A stretch of 64,000 bases of DNA from Donghicola tyrosinivorans. Its GTDB lineage: Bacteria; Pseudomonadota; Alphaproteobacteria; Rhodobacterales; Rhodobacteraceae. Shown one piece after another: positions 8,221-16,251 of the stretch (position 1 is the stretch's first letter; every line of letters begins with the position of its first letter). The DNA lies in the NCBI RefSeq assembly GCF_003003355.1, contig NZ_PVTQ01000003.1, positions 124,001 through 188,000 on the forward strand. Reading direction: 5' to 3'. Both the position numbers and the translations under genes were made by a program. The notes below the pieces were generated by a model, which was given only the letters and a program-made list of their open reading frames with translations, did not search any database and was not told the DNA's origin.

Positions 8221-9002
8221 CTTTCTCTGCAATCGTTCCGCTTGACGGATTGGCGGGCTACAAGTTCCTGCAGAAAACCATGTCGCAACAAAAAGCGTTG
8301 GCAGCATCGGACCCGACCAATCAACGATTGGCCGACGCCTTTCGAACTCGGATCGGTTCAATCACGACCGCCGCGCAGCTGGTTCAGGATCGAGAGCTAC
8401 TCGAAGTCGCACTGGGCGCATTTGGTCTTTCGGATGATATCGACAACAAATACTTCGTCAGAACCATATTGGAAGAAGGAACAACCAGCTCGACAGCCCT
8501 TGCGCGAAAGCTGTCGGATCAGCGGTATACAGATTTTTCGGCCGCCTTCGGATTTGGCGACCGAACTACTCCACGAACACAACTTAGCGTCTTCGCCGAT
8601 GAAATTTTAGCGCGCTTTGAAAACGTCTCGGTCGAAGTGGCTGTCGGAGAAGAAGATGAAACACTCCGGCTTGCATTAAACGCTGAACGCACAATGCCAG
8701 ATGTCGTGGATTCCGACAAAAAATCAAAAACAAAGTGGCTAAATATCATCGGCAACGATCCCTTACGCGTGACCTTTACGACTGCGCTCGGATTGCCCGA
8801 CAGCATTGCCCAACTCGACCTTGATCGACAAGTCGAGATCTTCGAAGATAAGCTACAGCAGCAGATGGGCATTTCGATTGACGACCTCGCGGCCGATGAA
8901 CACCGTGAAACTCTAATTGAGCGCTACCTGCTCCGCGCTTCCATCGAGCAGACGGATTCTTATAGTTCAGGCAGTCTGGCATTGGCCCTTCTTTCCGGTT
9001 GA
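8217..9002 (+). CDS. DUF1217-family flagellar protein
   Basis: A 261-residue protein of the DUF1217 type found in alphaproteobacterial flagellar clusters. Visible features are an N-terminal GYKFLQKTMSQQKALA helix and repeated segments of the style GLSDDIDNKYFVRTILEEG and LGLPDSIAQLDLDRQVEIFEDKL. No signal peptide or membrane segment is seen. Its role is unknown; co-location with flaF-flbT and fliI suggests a part in flagellin handling or assembly. It overlaps flbT by ATGA and ends convergently one base from fliI. Confidence 0.82.
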   Translation: MTFSAIVPLDGLAGYKFLQKTMSQQKALAASDPTNQRLADAFRTRIGSITTAAQLVQDRELLEVALGAFGLSDDIDNKYFVRTILEEGTTSSTALARKLSDQRYTDFSAAFGFGDRTTPRTQLSVFADEILARFENVSVEVAVGEEDETLRLALNAERTMPDVVDSDKKSKTKWLNIIGNDPLRVTFTTALGLPDSIAQLDLDRQVEIFEDKLQQQMGISIDDLAADEHRETLIERYLLRASIEQTDSYSSGSLALALLSG

Positions 9003-9003
9003 C

Positions 9004-10320
9004 CTATCGGGAAGACAAAATCTGACGCAAGCGAAGGAAAGCGTCATCAGGGCCAGCACATGATGGTGCAGCTAGGAATTGATCCAACTGAGGCCACAAA
9101 GAAATCGCGCGATCAAGCGCTGGGTCAGCACCCTTCTGATGTAGTCCTGCGCGGATCATCGGTTCGGCTTTTCGATATAAACCCAAGTATTTGCGCATTT
9201 CGGCAAGTAAGGCGTTCTCTGCCTCGTTTGCGGCCTCAGGCAAGCTACGCGAGACTGACCGCAAAAGATCAATTGCCGGATAGCGACCGCGCTCTGCAAT
9301 GGCACGATCCAGAACGATATGACCATCCAATGTCCCGCGCACCAGATCGGCAATTGGCTCTTCCATGTCAGAGCCAGCAACCAGCACAGTGAAGAGGGCC
9401 GTAATATCGGCTTGCCCTTCCGCGCCCGGTCCGGCGCGTTCTGCCAATCCCATCAGGGCTTGCGTCATCGAGGCCGGAAAGCCCCGCAGTGCGGGCGCTT
9501 CGCCAGCGGCGATTGCGACTTCACGATAAGCTTCAGCAAAGCGGGTAACAGAATCTGCCAAGACAAAAACCTGCTGGCCCGCATCCCGAAACATTTCTGC
9601 GACCGTCATCGCTGCTGGCAGACAATCAGCCCGCAGCAGAGGAGATTGATCCGAGGTCGCCGCGATAACCACGCTTTTCGACATTGCCTCAGGGCCCAAG
9701 GTATCACGCACGAAAGCCCCCAGCTCTCGGCCCCTTTCTCCGATCAATGCGATAACCCGCACGTCTGCTTGCACACCTTGGGCAAGCATCCCCAGCAACG
9801 TGGATTTCCCGACACCGGACCCTGCAAAAACACCCATTCTTTGCCCGCGTACCAATGGCAAAGCAGTGTCAAAGATAGATAGCCCTGTCGCCAATCTGTC
9901 CCCAAAGCCGCGCCGGGTCGCGGCCGGAGGAGGCGAGCGGAAAAGACGTTGCGGCGTACAGCCGGACGCCAAAGGCATACCATCCAGCGGCCGCCCCCAA
10001 GGATCAATGACACGCCCCAGCCAGCTTGGATCAGGTGCGATCATTCTTGGCCCGATGTGCTGGACATATTGCCCGACCCGACAACCTGCCACCGACCGTT
10101 CGGGCAAAGCCGTTAGGCCATCGGGATCCAGTGCGATGACCTGAGCCTCAAATCGGCCATTTTCCCCCTCAAGACACAGGCAATCACCCAGCTTTGCCAG
10201 ATGTGAAAGCCCTTCGATTCGCAACATCGAGCCAGTCAGGGATTGCACCCGCCCAGCGCTTTTGACCGTACGAACGTTCGCAATACTCTGATTTAAATAA
10301 GATATTGGTGAAGACGCCAT
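9004..10320 (-). CDS. fliI: Flagellum-specific export ATPase FliI
   Basis: Cytoplasmic ATPase of the flagellar type III export apparatus, related to F1-beta. The 438-residue protein has Walker A FAGSGVGKST at 165-174, a later Walker B region (QVFVLADSVTRFAEAYREVA), and the FliI/SctN motif GRYPAIDLLRSVSR. ATG at 10320 is chosen because GGAGG lies seven bases upstream; an in-frame start nine codons earlier lacks a good site. It is divergent from flgB. Its usual partner FliJ is not seen nearby. Confidence 0.95.
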   Translation of the reverse strand: MASSPISYLNQSIANVRTVKSAGRVQSLTGSMLRIEGLSHLAKLGDCLCLEGENGRFEAQVIALDPDGLTALPERSVAGCRVGQYVQHIGPRMIAPDPSWLGRVIDPWGRPLDGMPLASGCTPQRLFRSPPPAATRRGFGDRLATGLSIFDTALPLVRGQRMGVFAGSGVGKSTLLGMLAQGVQADVRVIALIGERGRELGAFVRDTLGPEAMSKSVVIAATSDQSPLLRADCLPAAMTVAEMFRDAGQQVFVLADSVTRFAEAYREVAIAAGEAPALRGFPASMTQALMGLAERAGPGAEGQADITALFTVLVAGSDMEEPIADLVRGTLDGHIVLDRAIAERGRYPAIDLLRSVSRSLPEAANEAENALLAEMRKYLGLYRKAEPMIRAGLHQKGADPALDRAISLWPQLDQFLAAPSCAGPDDAFLRLRQILSSR

Positions 10321-10369
10321 CAAAATTCCTCCGACAGGTTTACGCAAACCCTTTCTAAAGGAATCAGGG

Positions 10370-10384
10370 TTAAGCCTTGATTGA
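10370..10384. promoter_or_regulatory. Candidate CtrA box between fliI and flgB
   Basis: TTAA-N7-TTGA, one mismatch from the CtrA consensus TTAA-N7-TTAA, ending 23 bases before the flgB ATG and 50 bases from the fliI ATG. It lies in the 87-base divergent gap and could serve either operon. Confidence 0.45.
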
Positions 10385-10407
10385 AGCCAATCGAGGGAGA
10401 AGCCCCG

Positions 10408-10770
10408 ATGTTCGAAAATATCGGAATTTTCAAACTAGCCGGACGCGCGATGCAGCATGCTTCGCAACGGCAAACGGTCACAGCGGCCAATATCGCGAAC
10501 AGCGATACACCCGGATTCACCGCACACTCGGTAGCGCGTTTTTCGGACCACATGGAACAAGGTAGTTTTGCGATAAAGGCGACGCGCGACAGCCACCTCC
10601 CTTTTGCGTCTTCTCAGCCGGTGTCCGCCAAAATCGTCGATACCGGCCAGGCCGTTGATCTGGAAACTCAGATGCTCGACGCGGCTCAGATAGCTCAGGA
10701 TCATCGCCGCGCCCTTTCCATCTACAAGTCAACGCTGGGTTTGATGAAGACCAGCCTTGGCAAAATGTAA
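10408..10770 (+). CDS. flgB: Flagellar basal-body rod protein FlgB
   Basis: Proximal rod subunit. The 120-residue protein has the rod/hook-family N-terminal signature TAANIANSDTPGFTAH and a C-terminal helix DHRRALSIYKSTLGLMKTSLG. ATG at 10408 follows a GAGGGAG stretch; an in-frame TTG upstream is not needed. It begins the flgB-flgC-fliE-fliQ-flgF-flgG-flgA-flgH-fliL-like operon, which is tightly spaced throughout. Confidence 0.93.
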   Translation: MFENIGIFKLAGRAMQHASQRQTVTAANIANSDTPGFTAHSVARFSDHMEQGSFAIKATRDSHLPFASSQPVSAKIVDTGQAVDLETQMLDAAQIAQDHRRALSIYKSTLGLMKTSLGKM

Positions 10771-10779
10771 GGAGGCACC

Positions 10780-11172
10780 ATGACCGATCTTAGCCAAGCC
10801 CTTAGCCTGTCCAGCAGTGGCCTGCGCCTTCAAAGCGCGCGCCTTGTGCATGTGTCCGAAAACATCGCGCATGCAGATACCCCCGGCTATCAGCGTAAAT
10901 TGCTGACCGTTGCCCAAGGCCGCTTCTCGCTGGGTGATGCGAAAGGGCCAGAAGCGGGCCCCATCGCGCTTGATCAAAGTCAGCCCACCGAAATCTACGA
11001 TCCAGGGCATCCGCTGGCCGATGAAACCGGCCACTACACCGGCACAAACGTCGATCTGGTGATCGAACTAGCCGACGCCCGCGCGGCACAGCGCAGCTAT
11101 GACGCCAACCTCAAAATGTTCCAGCAAGCGCGTGAAATGAGTTCCAGCTTGTTGGAGCTTCTCCAGAAATAA
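10780..11172 (+). CDS. flgC: Flagellar basal-body rod protein FlgC
   Basis: Rod subunit of 130 residues with the N-terminal signature SENIAHADTPGYQRKLL and a C-terminal helix AAQRSYDANLKMFQQAREM, both typical of FlgC. A strong AAGGAGG precedes the ATG by a few bases and overlaps the end of flgB. Length is normal. Confidence 0.95.
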   Translation: MTDLSQALSLSSSGLRLQSARLVHVSENIAHADTPGYQRKLLTVAQGRFSLGDAKGPEAGPIALDQSQPTEIYDPGHPLADETGHYTGTNVDLVIELADARAAQRSYDANLKMFQQAREMSSSLLELLQK

Positions 11173-11189
11173 AACTTCCGAGGTCCAGA

Positions 11190-11477
11190 ATGGAAATCAA
11201 CACGCTTTTCGCAGGGCATAAATATGCCATCAACAAACCCGCAACCCGTCCCGATCCGACAAGCAATGCAGGCTCGACCGCCTTTAAAGCTGTCGAGAAT
11301 TTCGCGGATACGCTGAAACAGACCGAGACCCTTGCCGCCCAGTCCATGACCAAAGGGGCAGACCCGCAGGCACTGGTGCAAGCATTGGCCCAAACAGAAT
11401 TGGCGGTCGAGACCGTCGTTTCCATGCGGGACAAGGTTGTACAGGCCTATCAGGAGATCCTGAGGATGCCGATGTGA
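11190..11477 (+). CDS. fliE: Flagellar hook-basal body complex protein FliE
   Basis: Junction protein linking the MS ring or export gate to the proximal rod. The 95-residue product has the FliE pattern FADTLKQTETLAAQSMTKG and QALAQTELAVETVVSMRDK, ending in VQAYQEILRMPM. A GAGGT ribosome site lies six bases before the ATG. The gene runs into fliQ with a one-base TGATG overlap (GTG at 11474 is an alternative fliQ start). Confidence 0.92.
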   Translation: MEINTLFAGHKYAINKPATRPDPTSNAGSTAFKAVENFADTLKQTETLAAQSMTKGADPQALVQALAQTELAVETVVSMRDKVVQAYQEILRMPM

Positions 11478-11746
11478 TGGATCAGGCAGTGCTGTTCGAC
11501 AGCCTTCGCACTGCGATCTGGGTCGCGGTGCAGATGTCCACGCCGATCCTCGGGGTCGCCTTGATCGTGGGTCTGGTGATCGGCCTGCTGCAGGCACTGA
11601 CCTCGATCCAAGAGATGACACTGACCTTTGTGCCTAAGATGCTGGCTATTCTGGCAACCTTTTGGGTCAGCATGGACTTCATGACGGGCGCGTTGATCAG
11701 CCTGCTTCACGACACGCTTTTACCAACAATTGCACGAGGTTTCTGA
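11477..11746 (+). CDS. fliQ: Flagellar export gate membrane protein FliQ
   Basis: Inner-membrane export gate subunit of 89 residues with two transmembrane helices and the FliQ motif LQALTSIQEMTLTFVPK between them. ATG at 11477 overlaps the fliE stop by one base. It is separated from fliP (24.0 kb) and fliR (32.9 kb), so the fliPQR gate genes are split across three operons of this cluster. Confidence 0.95.
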   Translation: MDQAVLFDSLRTAIWVAVQMSTPILGVALIVGLVIGLLQALTSIQEMTLTFVPKMLAILATFWVSMDFMTGALISLLHDTLLPTIARGF

Positions 11747-12459
11747 TGGGACTGTCCAATCTACCCCCCTTGTCGCGTCAGCAAGGGTTGCTACAGGAAA
11801 TGAACGTTATCGCGCAGAATATCTCGAATGCGCAAACGAACGGCTATCGCCAGCAAGGCGTCCTGTTCTCCGAGGTCCTGTCGACCGAGCAATCCCCGGA
11901 TGGTATCGCGATGACCCGCGCGCATGGGCGCCTTGTTTCTACTGTGCAAGGTCCCCTGCAGCAAACTGGCGGCACATTCGATCTGGCGATTGAGGGGGAT
12001 AGCTATTTCCAAGTGGAAACTCCGAATGGCACCCGCCTGACACGCGCGGGGCATTTTTCACCGGACAGCACCGGAACTTTGCGCACATCGAACGGACACG
12101 CGCTTCTGGATTTGGGCGGTGCGCCGATCCAGATCCCGACCGATGCCGGAGAGATTGGCGTGGGGGCCGACGGAACGCTATCCATCGACGGCAATCCCCT
12201 CACGCGGATCGGTCTGGGCAGGCCCGCAAATCCCGGAAATCTGGTCCGCGAGGCTGGCGCCCTGTTTGATGCCCCTGACGGCATTATCCCAAATCAAGAA
12301 GGCCGTGTGCGGCAGGGGTTTGTCGAAGGCTCTAACGTCGATCCCATCGGGCAGATGGCCCGCATGGTCGAGGTCCAGCGTGCGTATGAAATGGGTCAAA
12401 GTTTTCTGCAAACCGAAGATGAGCGCCAACGCCGCGCCATTGATACCCTGACTTCTTAA
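11746..12459 (+). CDS. flgF: Flagellar basal-body rod protein FlgF
   Basis: Proximal rod protein of 237 residues. The N-terminal signature is VIAQNISNAQTNGYRQQG, a central block is FDLAIEGDSYFQVETPNG, and the C-terminal helix is MARMVEVQRAYEMGQSF. Shorter than FlgG and placed just upstream of it, it is assigned as FlgF. ATG at 11746 overlaps the fliQ stop by one base (TGATG); an upstream in-frame start would lie inside fliQ. Confidence 0.9.
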   Translation: MGLSNLPPLSRQQGLLQEMNVIAQNISNAQTNGYRQQGVLFSEVLSTEQSPDGIAMTRAHGRLVSTVQGPLQQTGGTFDLAIEGDSYFQVETPNGTRLTRAGHFSPDSTGTLRTSNGHALLDLGGAPIQIPTDAGEIGVGADGTLSIDGNPLTRIGLGRPANPGNLVREAGALFDAPDGIIPNQEGRVRQGFVEGSNVDPIGQMARMVEVQRAYEMGQSFLQTEDERQRRAIDTLTS

Positions 12460-12469
12460 GGAGACTGCC

Positions 12470-13255
12470 ATGCGTGCCCTTACCATCGCCGCCACCGGCA
12501 TGAGCGCCCAGCAAATGCGGGTCGAAGTGATCTCTAACAACCTCGCGAACATGAGCACGACCGGCTACGATGCGCGACGGGCGGAATTCTCGGACCTGCA
12601 TTACCAGCAAGTCACCAACCCGGGCACAATCTCTGCCGACAATGGCAGCATGGTGCCAACTGGCATCCAGCTGGGGCTCGGAGTGCGTCCCTCTTCCGTT
12701 TCGGTCCATCTCGCGCAAGGCTCGCTCTCTGCGACCGGCGGCGATTTGGATATAGCCATTGAAGGAAACGGCTATTTTGAGGTCGAACTGCCGTCAAGCC
12801 AATCGGCCTATACCCGCGACGGAGCCTTCAAGCGCTCGGCAGATGGGCTTTTGGTAACCTCCGACGGCTTCCCGCTGACCCCTGAAATCGTGGTCCCCGA
12901 AGATGCACGGAGCGTTTCGATCAACGCGGATGGCGAGGTCTATGCCTATTTCGCCGACAGCGTCGAAGCACAGCAAATCGGGCGAATTTCACTAGTCGGT
13001 TTCTCTAATCCGCGCGGCCTTGAAGCCCTTGGCTCCAACCTGTTCCGCCAGACCGAGGCCTCTGGCGCAGGCACGGTCTCCGACCCGGGCGAGGATGGGG
13101 TGGGAACGTTGCGCCAAGGCTATCTTGAGGACAGCTCTGTTGATCCGGTACGCGAGATTACCGAACTGATTCAGGCCCAGCGTGGCTATGAATTGAACTC
13201 CAAGGTGATTTCGGCCGCCGACCAGATGTTGGCAGCCACAACTCAGGTGCGCTGA
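12470..13255 (+). CDS. flgG: Flagellar distal rod protein FlgG
   Basis: Distal rod subunit of 261 residues with MRALTIAATGMSAQQ at the N terminus, VISNNLANMSTTGYDARR, a LDIAIEGNGYFEVEL block and the C-terminal REITELIQAQRGYELNSKV helix. Length and motifs are standard for FlgG. AAGGAG precedes the ATG. The stop overlaps the flgA start by one base. Confidence 0.96.
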   Translation: MRALTIAATGMSAQQMRVEVISNNLANMSTTGYDARRAEFSDLHYQQVTNPGTISADNGSMVPTGIQLGLGVRPSSVSVHLAQGSLSATGGDLDIAIEGNGYFEVELPSSQSAYTRDGAFKRSADGLLVTSDGFPLTPEIVVPEDARSVSINADGEVYAYFADSVEAQQIGRISLVGFSNPRGLEALGSNLFRQTEASGAGTVSDPGEDGVGTLRQGYLEDSSVDPVREITELIQAQRGYELNSKVISAADQMLAATTQVR

Positions 13256-13671
13256 TGCGTTGGTTGTTTTTATGCCTGCTTGCAGCGCCGCTGCATGCTG
13301 AAGGCTTGGTCGCCGCACGCACTCTGCCAGCCAAGACCCGCATCACGGCTGAGGACATCCTGAATAGCGAAGCCACCCTACCGGGAGCGATCACGCAACG
13401 CGTCTCAGTTGAGGGCAAGGAGGTGGTCAGCACCATCTACAGCGGCCAACCCATCTACCCAGCGATGCTACAAGATCCGGCCTTGGTCGAGCGCAACCAA
13501 CTGGTCCGCCTTGTCTATACCGCAGGCGGCCTCGCGATGCAGACCGACGGCCGTGCCTTGGATCGCGGGCCGGAAGGCGCATTGATCCGCGCGATGAACC
13601 TGTCTTCGCGGACAATCGTAATGGGCGAAGTACTGAAAAACGGCACAATTTCCGTGGGGGGACCCTCTTGA
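13255..13671 (+). CDS. flgA: Flagellar P-ring assembly chaperone FlgA
   Basis: Periplasmic chaperone for P-ring assembly. The 138-residue precursor has a short signal peptide (MRWLFLCLLAAPLHA) and a SAF-like domain: LVAARTLPAKTRITAEDI, then an SVEGKEVVSTIYSGQPI segment, and a C-terminal beta domain with GALIRAMNLSSRTIVMGEVL. It is a short-form FlgA, as usual in alphaproteobacteria. Overlaps with flgG and flgH indicate coupling. Confidence 0.9.
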   Translation: MRWLFLCLLAAPLHAEGLVAARTLPAKTRITAEDILNSEATLPGAITQRVSVEGKEVVSTIYSGQPIYPAMLQDPALVERNQLVRLVYTAGGLAMQTDGRALDRGPEGALIRAMNLSSRTIVMGEVLKNGTISVGGPS

Positions 13672-14399
13672 AACAGTTTGCAATTCTATTTGCCGTACTT
13701 CTCATCGCCGGATGCGCGCGGCTAGACCATGTCGGTCGCCCCCCGACAATGACAGATGTGGATGAAAACAATACCGAACACTCTGCCATGCTTAGTCCGG
13801 GATTACCGCTTGTCGCTGAACCAAGTAGCGGGCCGACAGGGCAAGCCTCGCTCTGGACCAGCAGTCAGCGTTCCTTGCTGGGTGACAGACGTGCGGAAAA
13901 GCGCGGCGATATTCTAACCGTCGTCGTCGAAATTGACGACAAAGCCGAAATCTCGAATTCCACCGAGCGGGCCAGAAAGAACTCGGAAGAATTGAAAGCG
14001 CCTGCCCTGTTCGGCTTTCCACAAAGGATCCAGAACGAACTGCCAGAAGGTGCCAGTCTTGCCGATGCGGTAGACGTCACTTCTAAAAGCGCGAGTGAAG
14101 GCGATGGCTCGGTGCGTCGCAAAGAGAAACTGACCCTTCGAATTGCGGCGACTGTAACGAACGTTATGCCAAACGGCGTGCTGATCATCGAAGGTCGCCA
14201 AGAAGTGCGCGTAAATTTCGAACTACGAGAGCTGTTGGTTGAGGGCTTGGTTCGCCCCGAAGATATCTCGCGTGGGAACGAAATCACGTATGACAAAATT
14301 GCTTCGGCCCGAATTTCCTATGGCGGACGCGGACAGATTACAGATGTTCAGCAACCGCGGATTGGCCAGCAACTGACTGACGTCCTCCTGCCGTTTTAG
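13668..14399 (+). CDS. flgH: Flagellar L-ring lipoprotein FlgH
   Basis: Outer-membrane L-ring subunit of 243 residues. The lipobox LIAGC places the acylated cysteine at residue 16. Recognisable FlgH blocks are RRAEKRGDILTVVVEIDDKAE, RIAATVTNVMPNGVLIIEG and EDISRGNEITYDKIASARI. The start is TTG at 13668 inside a TTGA overlap with the flgA stop, with a GGGGGGA ribosome site upstream; no ATG fits the signal peptide. Confidence 0.93.
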   Translation: MKQFAILFAVLLIAGCARLDHVGRPPTMTDVDENNTEHSAMLSPGLPLVAEPSSGPTGQASLWTSSQRSLLGDRRAEKRGDILTVVVEIDDKAEISNSTERARKNSEELKAPALFGFPQRIQNELPEGASLADAVDVTSKSASEGDGSVRRKEKLTLRIAATVTNVMPNGVLIIEGRQEVRVNFELRELLVEGLVRPEDISRGNEITYDKIASARISYGGRGQITDVQQPRIGQQLTDVLLPF

Positions 14400-14407
14400 G
14401 ATCAGAT

Positions 14408-14896
14408 ATGAAGTTTATCTTTCCACTAATCTTAACCGCCATTGGAACTGGTGCCGGCGTCGGGGCCGGTCTTTACCTACCTCCTTCGACATTCATCGAT
14501 GAGGCAGATGCAGGCGGCAGCGAATGTCCAACTCCGGAAGTTTTGCCTGACTGGGAACCCGATCCGGACGCGGAGACAGAATATGTTAAACTTAGTAATC
14601 AGCTTGTAGTGCCTGTTGTGAGTGACAGAGGCGATAACGCTCTGGTCATCTTGAGCATAAGCTTCGAGGTTGATGAGCTGGGAAAGGAACTTGTGTTCCA
14701 AAAAGAGCCACGCCTGCGCGATCACTTGCTGCAGGTTCTGTTCAGCCACGCAAACCAGGGCGGCTTTTCAGGGCGCTATACCAATTCCGAGAAAATGACC
14801 CAACTCAGACGCCGCCTGTCCGATACGTCACGCAAGATCCTTGGTGCTTCGCTTCACGACGTTCTCATAACCGATCTAGTTCGCCAGGCTGGTTAA
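14408..14896 (+). CDS. FliL-like membrane protein, first copy
   Basis: A 162-residue protein with one N-terminal transmembrane segment (PLILTAIGTGAGVGAGLYL) and a periplasmic domain with ALVILSISFEVDELGKELV and LLQVLFSHANQGGF, ending IRKILG-like then LHDVLITDLVRQ. The architecture and the closing VLITDLVRQ resemble the FliL stator-associated family. A second, more typical FliL lies at 27.2 kb. It is the last gene of the flgB operon, eight bases after flgH. Confidence 0.7.
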   Translation: MKFIFPLILTAIGTGAGVGAGLYLPPSTFIDEADAGGSECPTPEVLPDWEPDPDAETEYVKLSNQLVVPVVSDRGDNALVILSISFEVDELGKELVFQKEPRLRDHLLQVLFSHANQGGFSGRYTNSEKMTQLRRRLSDTSRKILGASLHDVLITDLVRQAG

Positions 14897-15149
14897 TGAA
14901 CTGGCCCCATGTCTCGGACAGATATGCGGCGCTATAAAGCTTGCCTATTGATCGAACCGCTTCCTGAAGATCAGGACCTTGTTAGGCTTTGGTCGATGCT
15001 CTGCCCTTGCGCGCAGAATACGAGCGCTAGCTACTAGAGTGGATCTTCCGCATGTCAAAGTCAGACCATGTCGCAGCCCCGGTTCCTAGAGCAAGAAGGT
15101 GGACGGACTCATCATGCAAAGTCGCAATGGCCGATAAATCAATATGCTT
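14897..15149. other. Non-coding stretch after the flgB operon
   Basis: No convincing gene is present. Short open frames lack ribosome sites and family motifs. The stretch adjoins an IS3-family remnant and may contain further decayed mobile-element DNA, but none of it could be matched by eye. Confidence 0.4.
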
Positions 15150-15550
15150 CAGGCACTATGGAGACGTCCAACGCCGCATCAAGCAGGATTTGCGTGAAAC
15201 GCGGACCGGTGAGCTGGTTGCCCTGGCCTGAGCTGAAAACCTAAGGCTTTCCGCGCAACCTCAGGGCAGCGCACAATGCTAAAATGCGGAATTTTGCGGC
15301 CACCGTATTCGATAGCCGCTATGACAGAAACCTGTTTGCACCCCAATCCATGATAGCGAAAAGGTAAAGGAAGCCACGTCGTATGGGGATGTAATTGATA
15401 TCCGCGCACCAGACATGTTTCAGGCGTTCAATCATCAAATCCCAGAGAAGATAACGTCAGAGAGGGACTCTGGCTCCGGCACCTTCGCTTTCCGCCTCTG
15501 GCATACGGCGGGCAGGCCCATTCGCGTTGTCAACCGACGCATTTGCAAAA
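15150..15550 (-). pseudogene. Decayed IS3-family transposase (OrfB) remnant
   Basis: On the minus strand the translation gives MGLPAVCQRRKAKVPEPES, then in another frame YLLWDLMIERLKHVWCADIN, then YIPIRRGFLYLFAIMDW, RLSNTVAAKF and SGQGNQLTGPRF. These follow the order of the IS3-family integrase core (MGL..QRR, VWCADITYIP, GFLYLVAIMDW, WRLSNT, TDQGSQFTS). In-frame TAG codons replace the expected Trp before RLSNT and the codon after GKP, and at least two frameshifts are needed (near 15460 and 15530). The first acidic catalytic residue (ADI) is visible; the second reads GQG instead of DQG. The element is dead. No terminal repeats were identified. Confidence 0.75.
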
Positions 15551-16251
15551 ATTGCGCAGTTACGGATAGTCGCGAACGCAATACCACTGCATTGGCAATC
15601 ACGATTTATTATCTTTCAAGCTTCTTAATATCTTCGTTACAATCTGCGCATCAATCTTGGAATTGTGTCGCCTGAAACTCAGTAGCTCTAATCGGTACCG
15701 TCAGGGTTGCGGCTCGGGCTTGAAAAGGCTCTTTTTAAGCCAAGGGATGAAAGTTACACCAGAGGTGAATTGCTTCCTTTTCTGGGTCGTGATATAGGCC
15801 CCAGTTGGAATATGATTGCGTGCTTTGATGCACGCGGTTTTTCTCACGATCTCCACAAATTATGTGAGTCGAGCCGCGGATCACAACAACGCAAACCCGA
15901 ACGTGAAGCCATCCGATTCAGAATAATCTGCTAATAAAACATGCAAGTACCGCGTAGCATTTCTGGAACCTGCCTTCCGGAAGGGAGAGAGCATCACGCT
16001 TACAAATTAGGCAAAGTCAGCACTGTTTTCTCTAAGATTTAAGGAGCATATTCTGATTTTGCAGAGGTATTCACTTAAATTATGCTTCTTCAAAAGAAAT
16101 CATTCGCCCTGCAAAGAACCCGCTGCTAGGTATCGGGCTATCAAGTGATTCTTACAGGTTTCTTTTCTCTCAATTTTATAAAATCTCATTCAGCTGCAAT
16201 CATGGTTCGCAATACATTTTGCGCCATTCGCGGCTTTTGAAAGGTTGCGAA
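15551..16251. other. AT-richer non-coding stretch upstream of the secreted-protein pair
   Basis: About 700 bases without a supportable gene. Base composition is visibly AT-richer than the adjoining flagellar genes. An open frame at 15707-15934 has no ribosome site or recognisable motif. The stretch probably contains the promoter of the 16252 gene, but no clear box was identified. Confidence 0.4.

Noticed and set aside
15707-15934. 75-codon open frame in the gap before the secreted pair
   Set aside because: No ribosome site, no motif, and it lies in decayed, AT-richer DNA.
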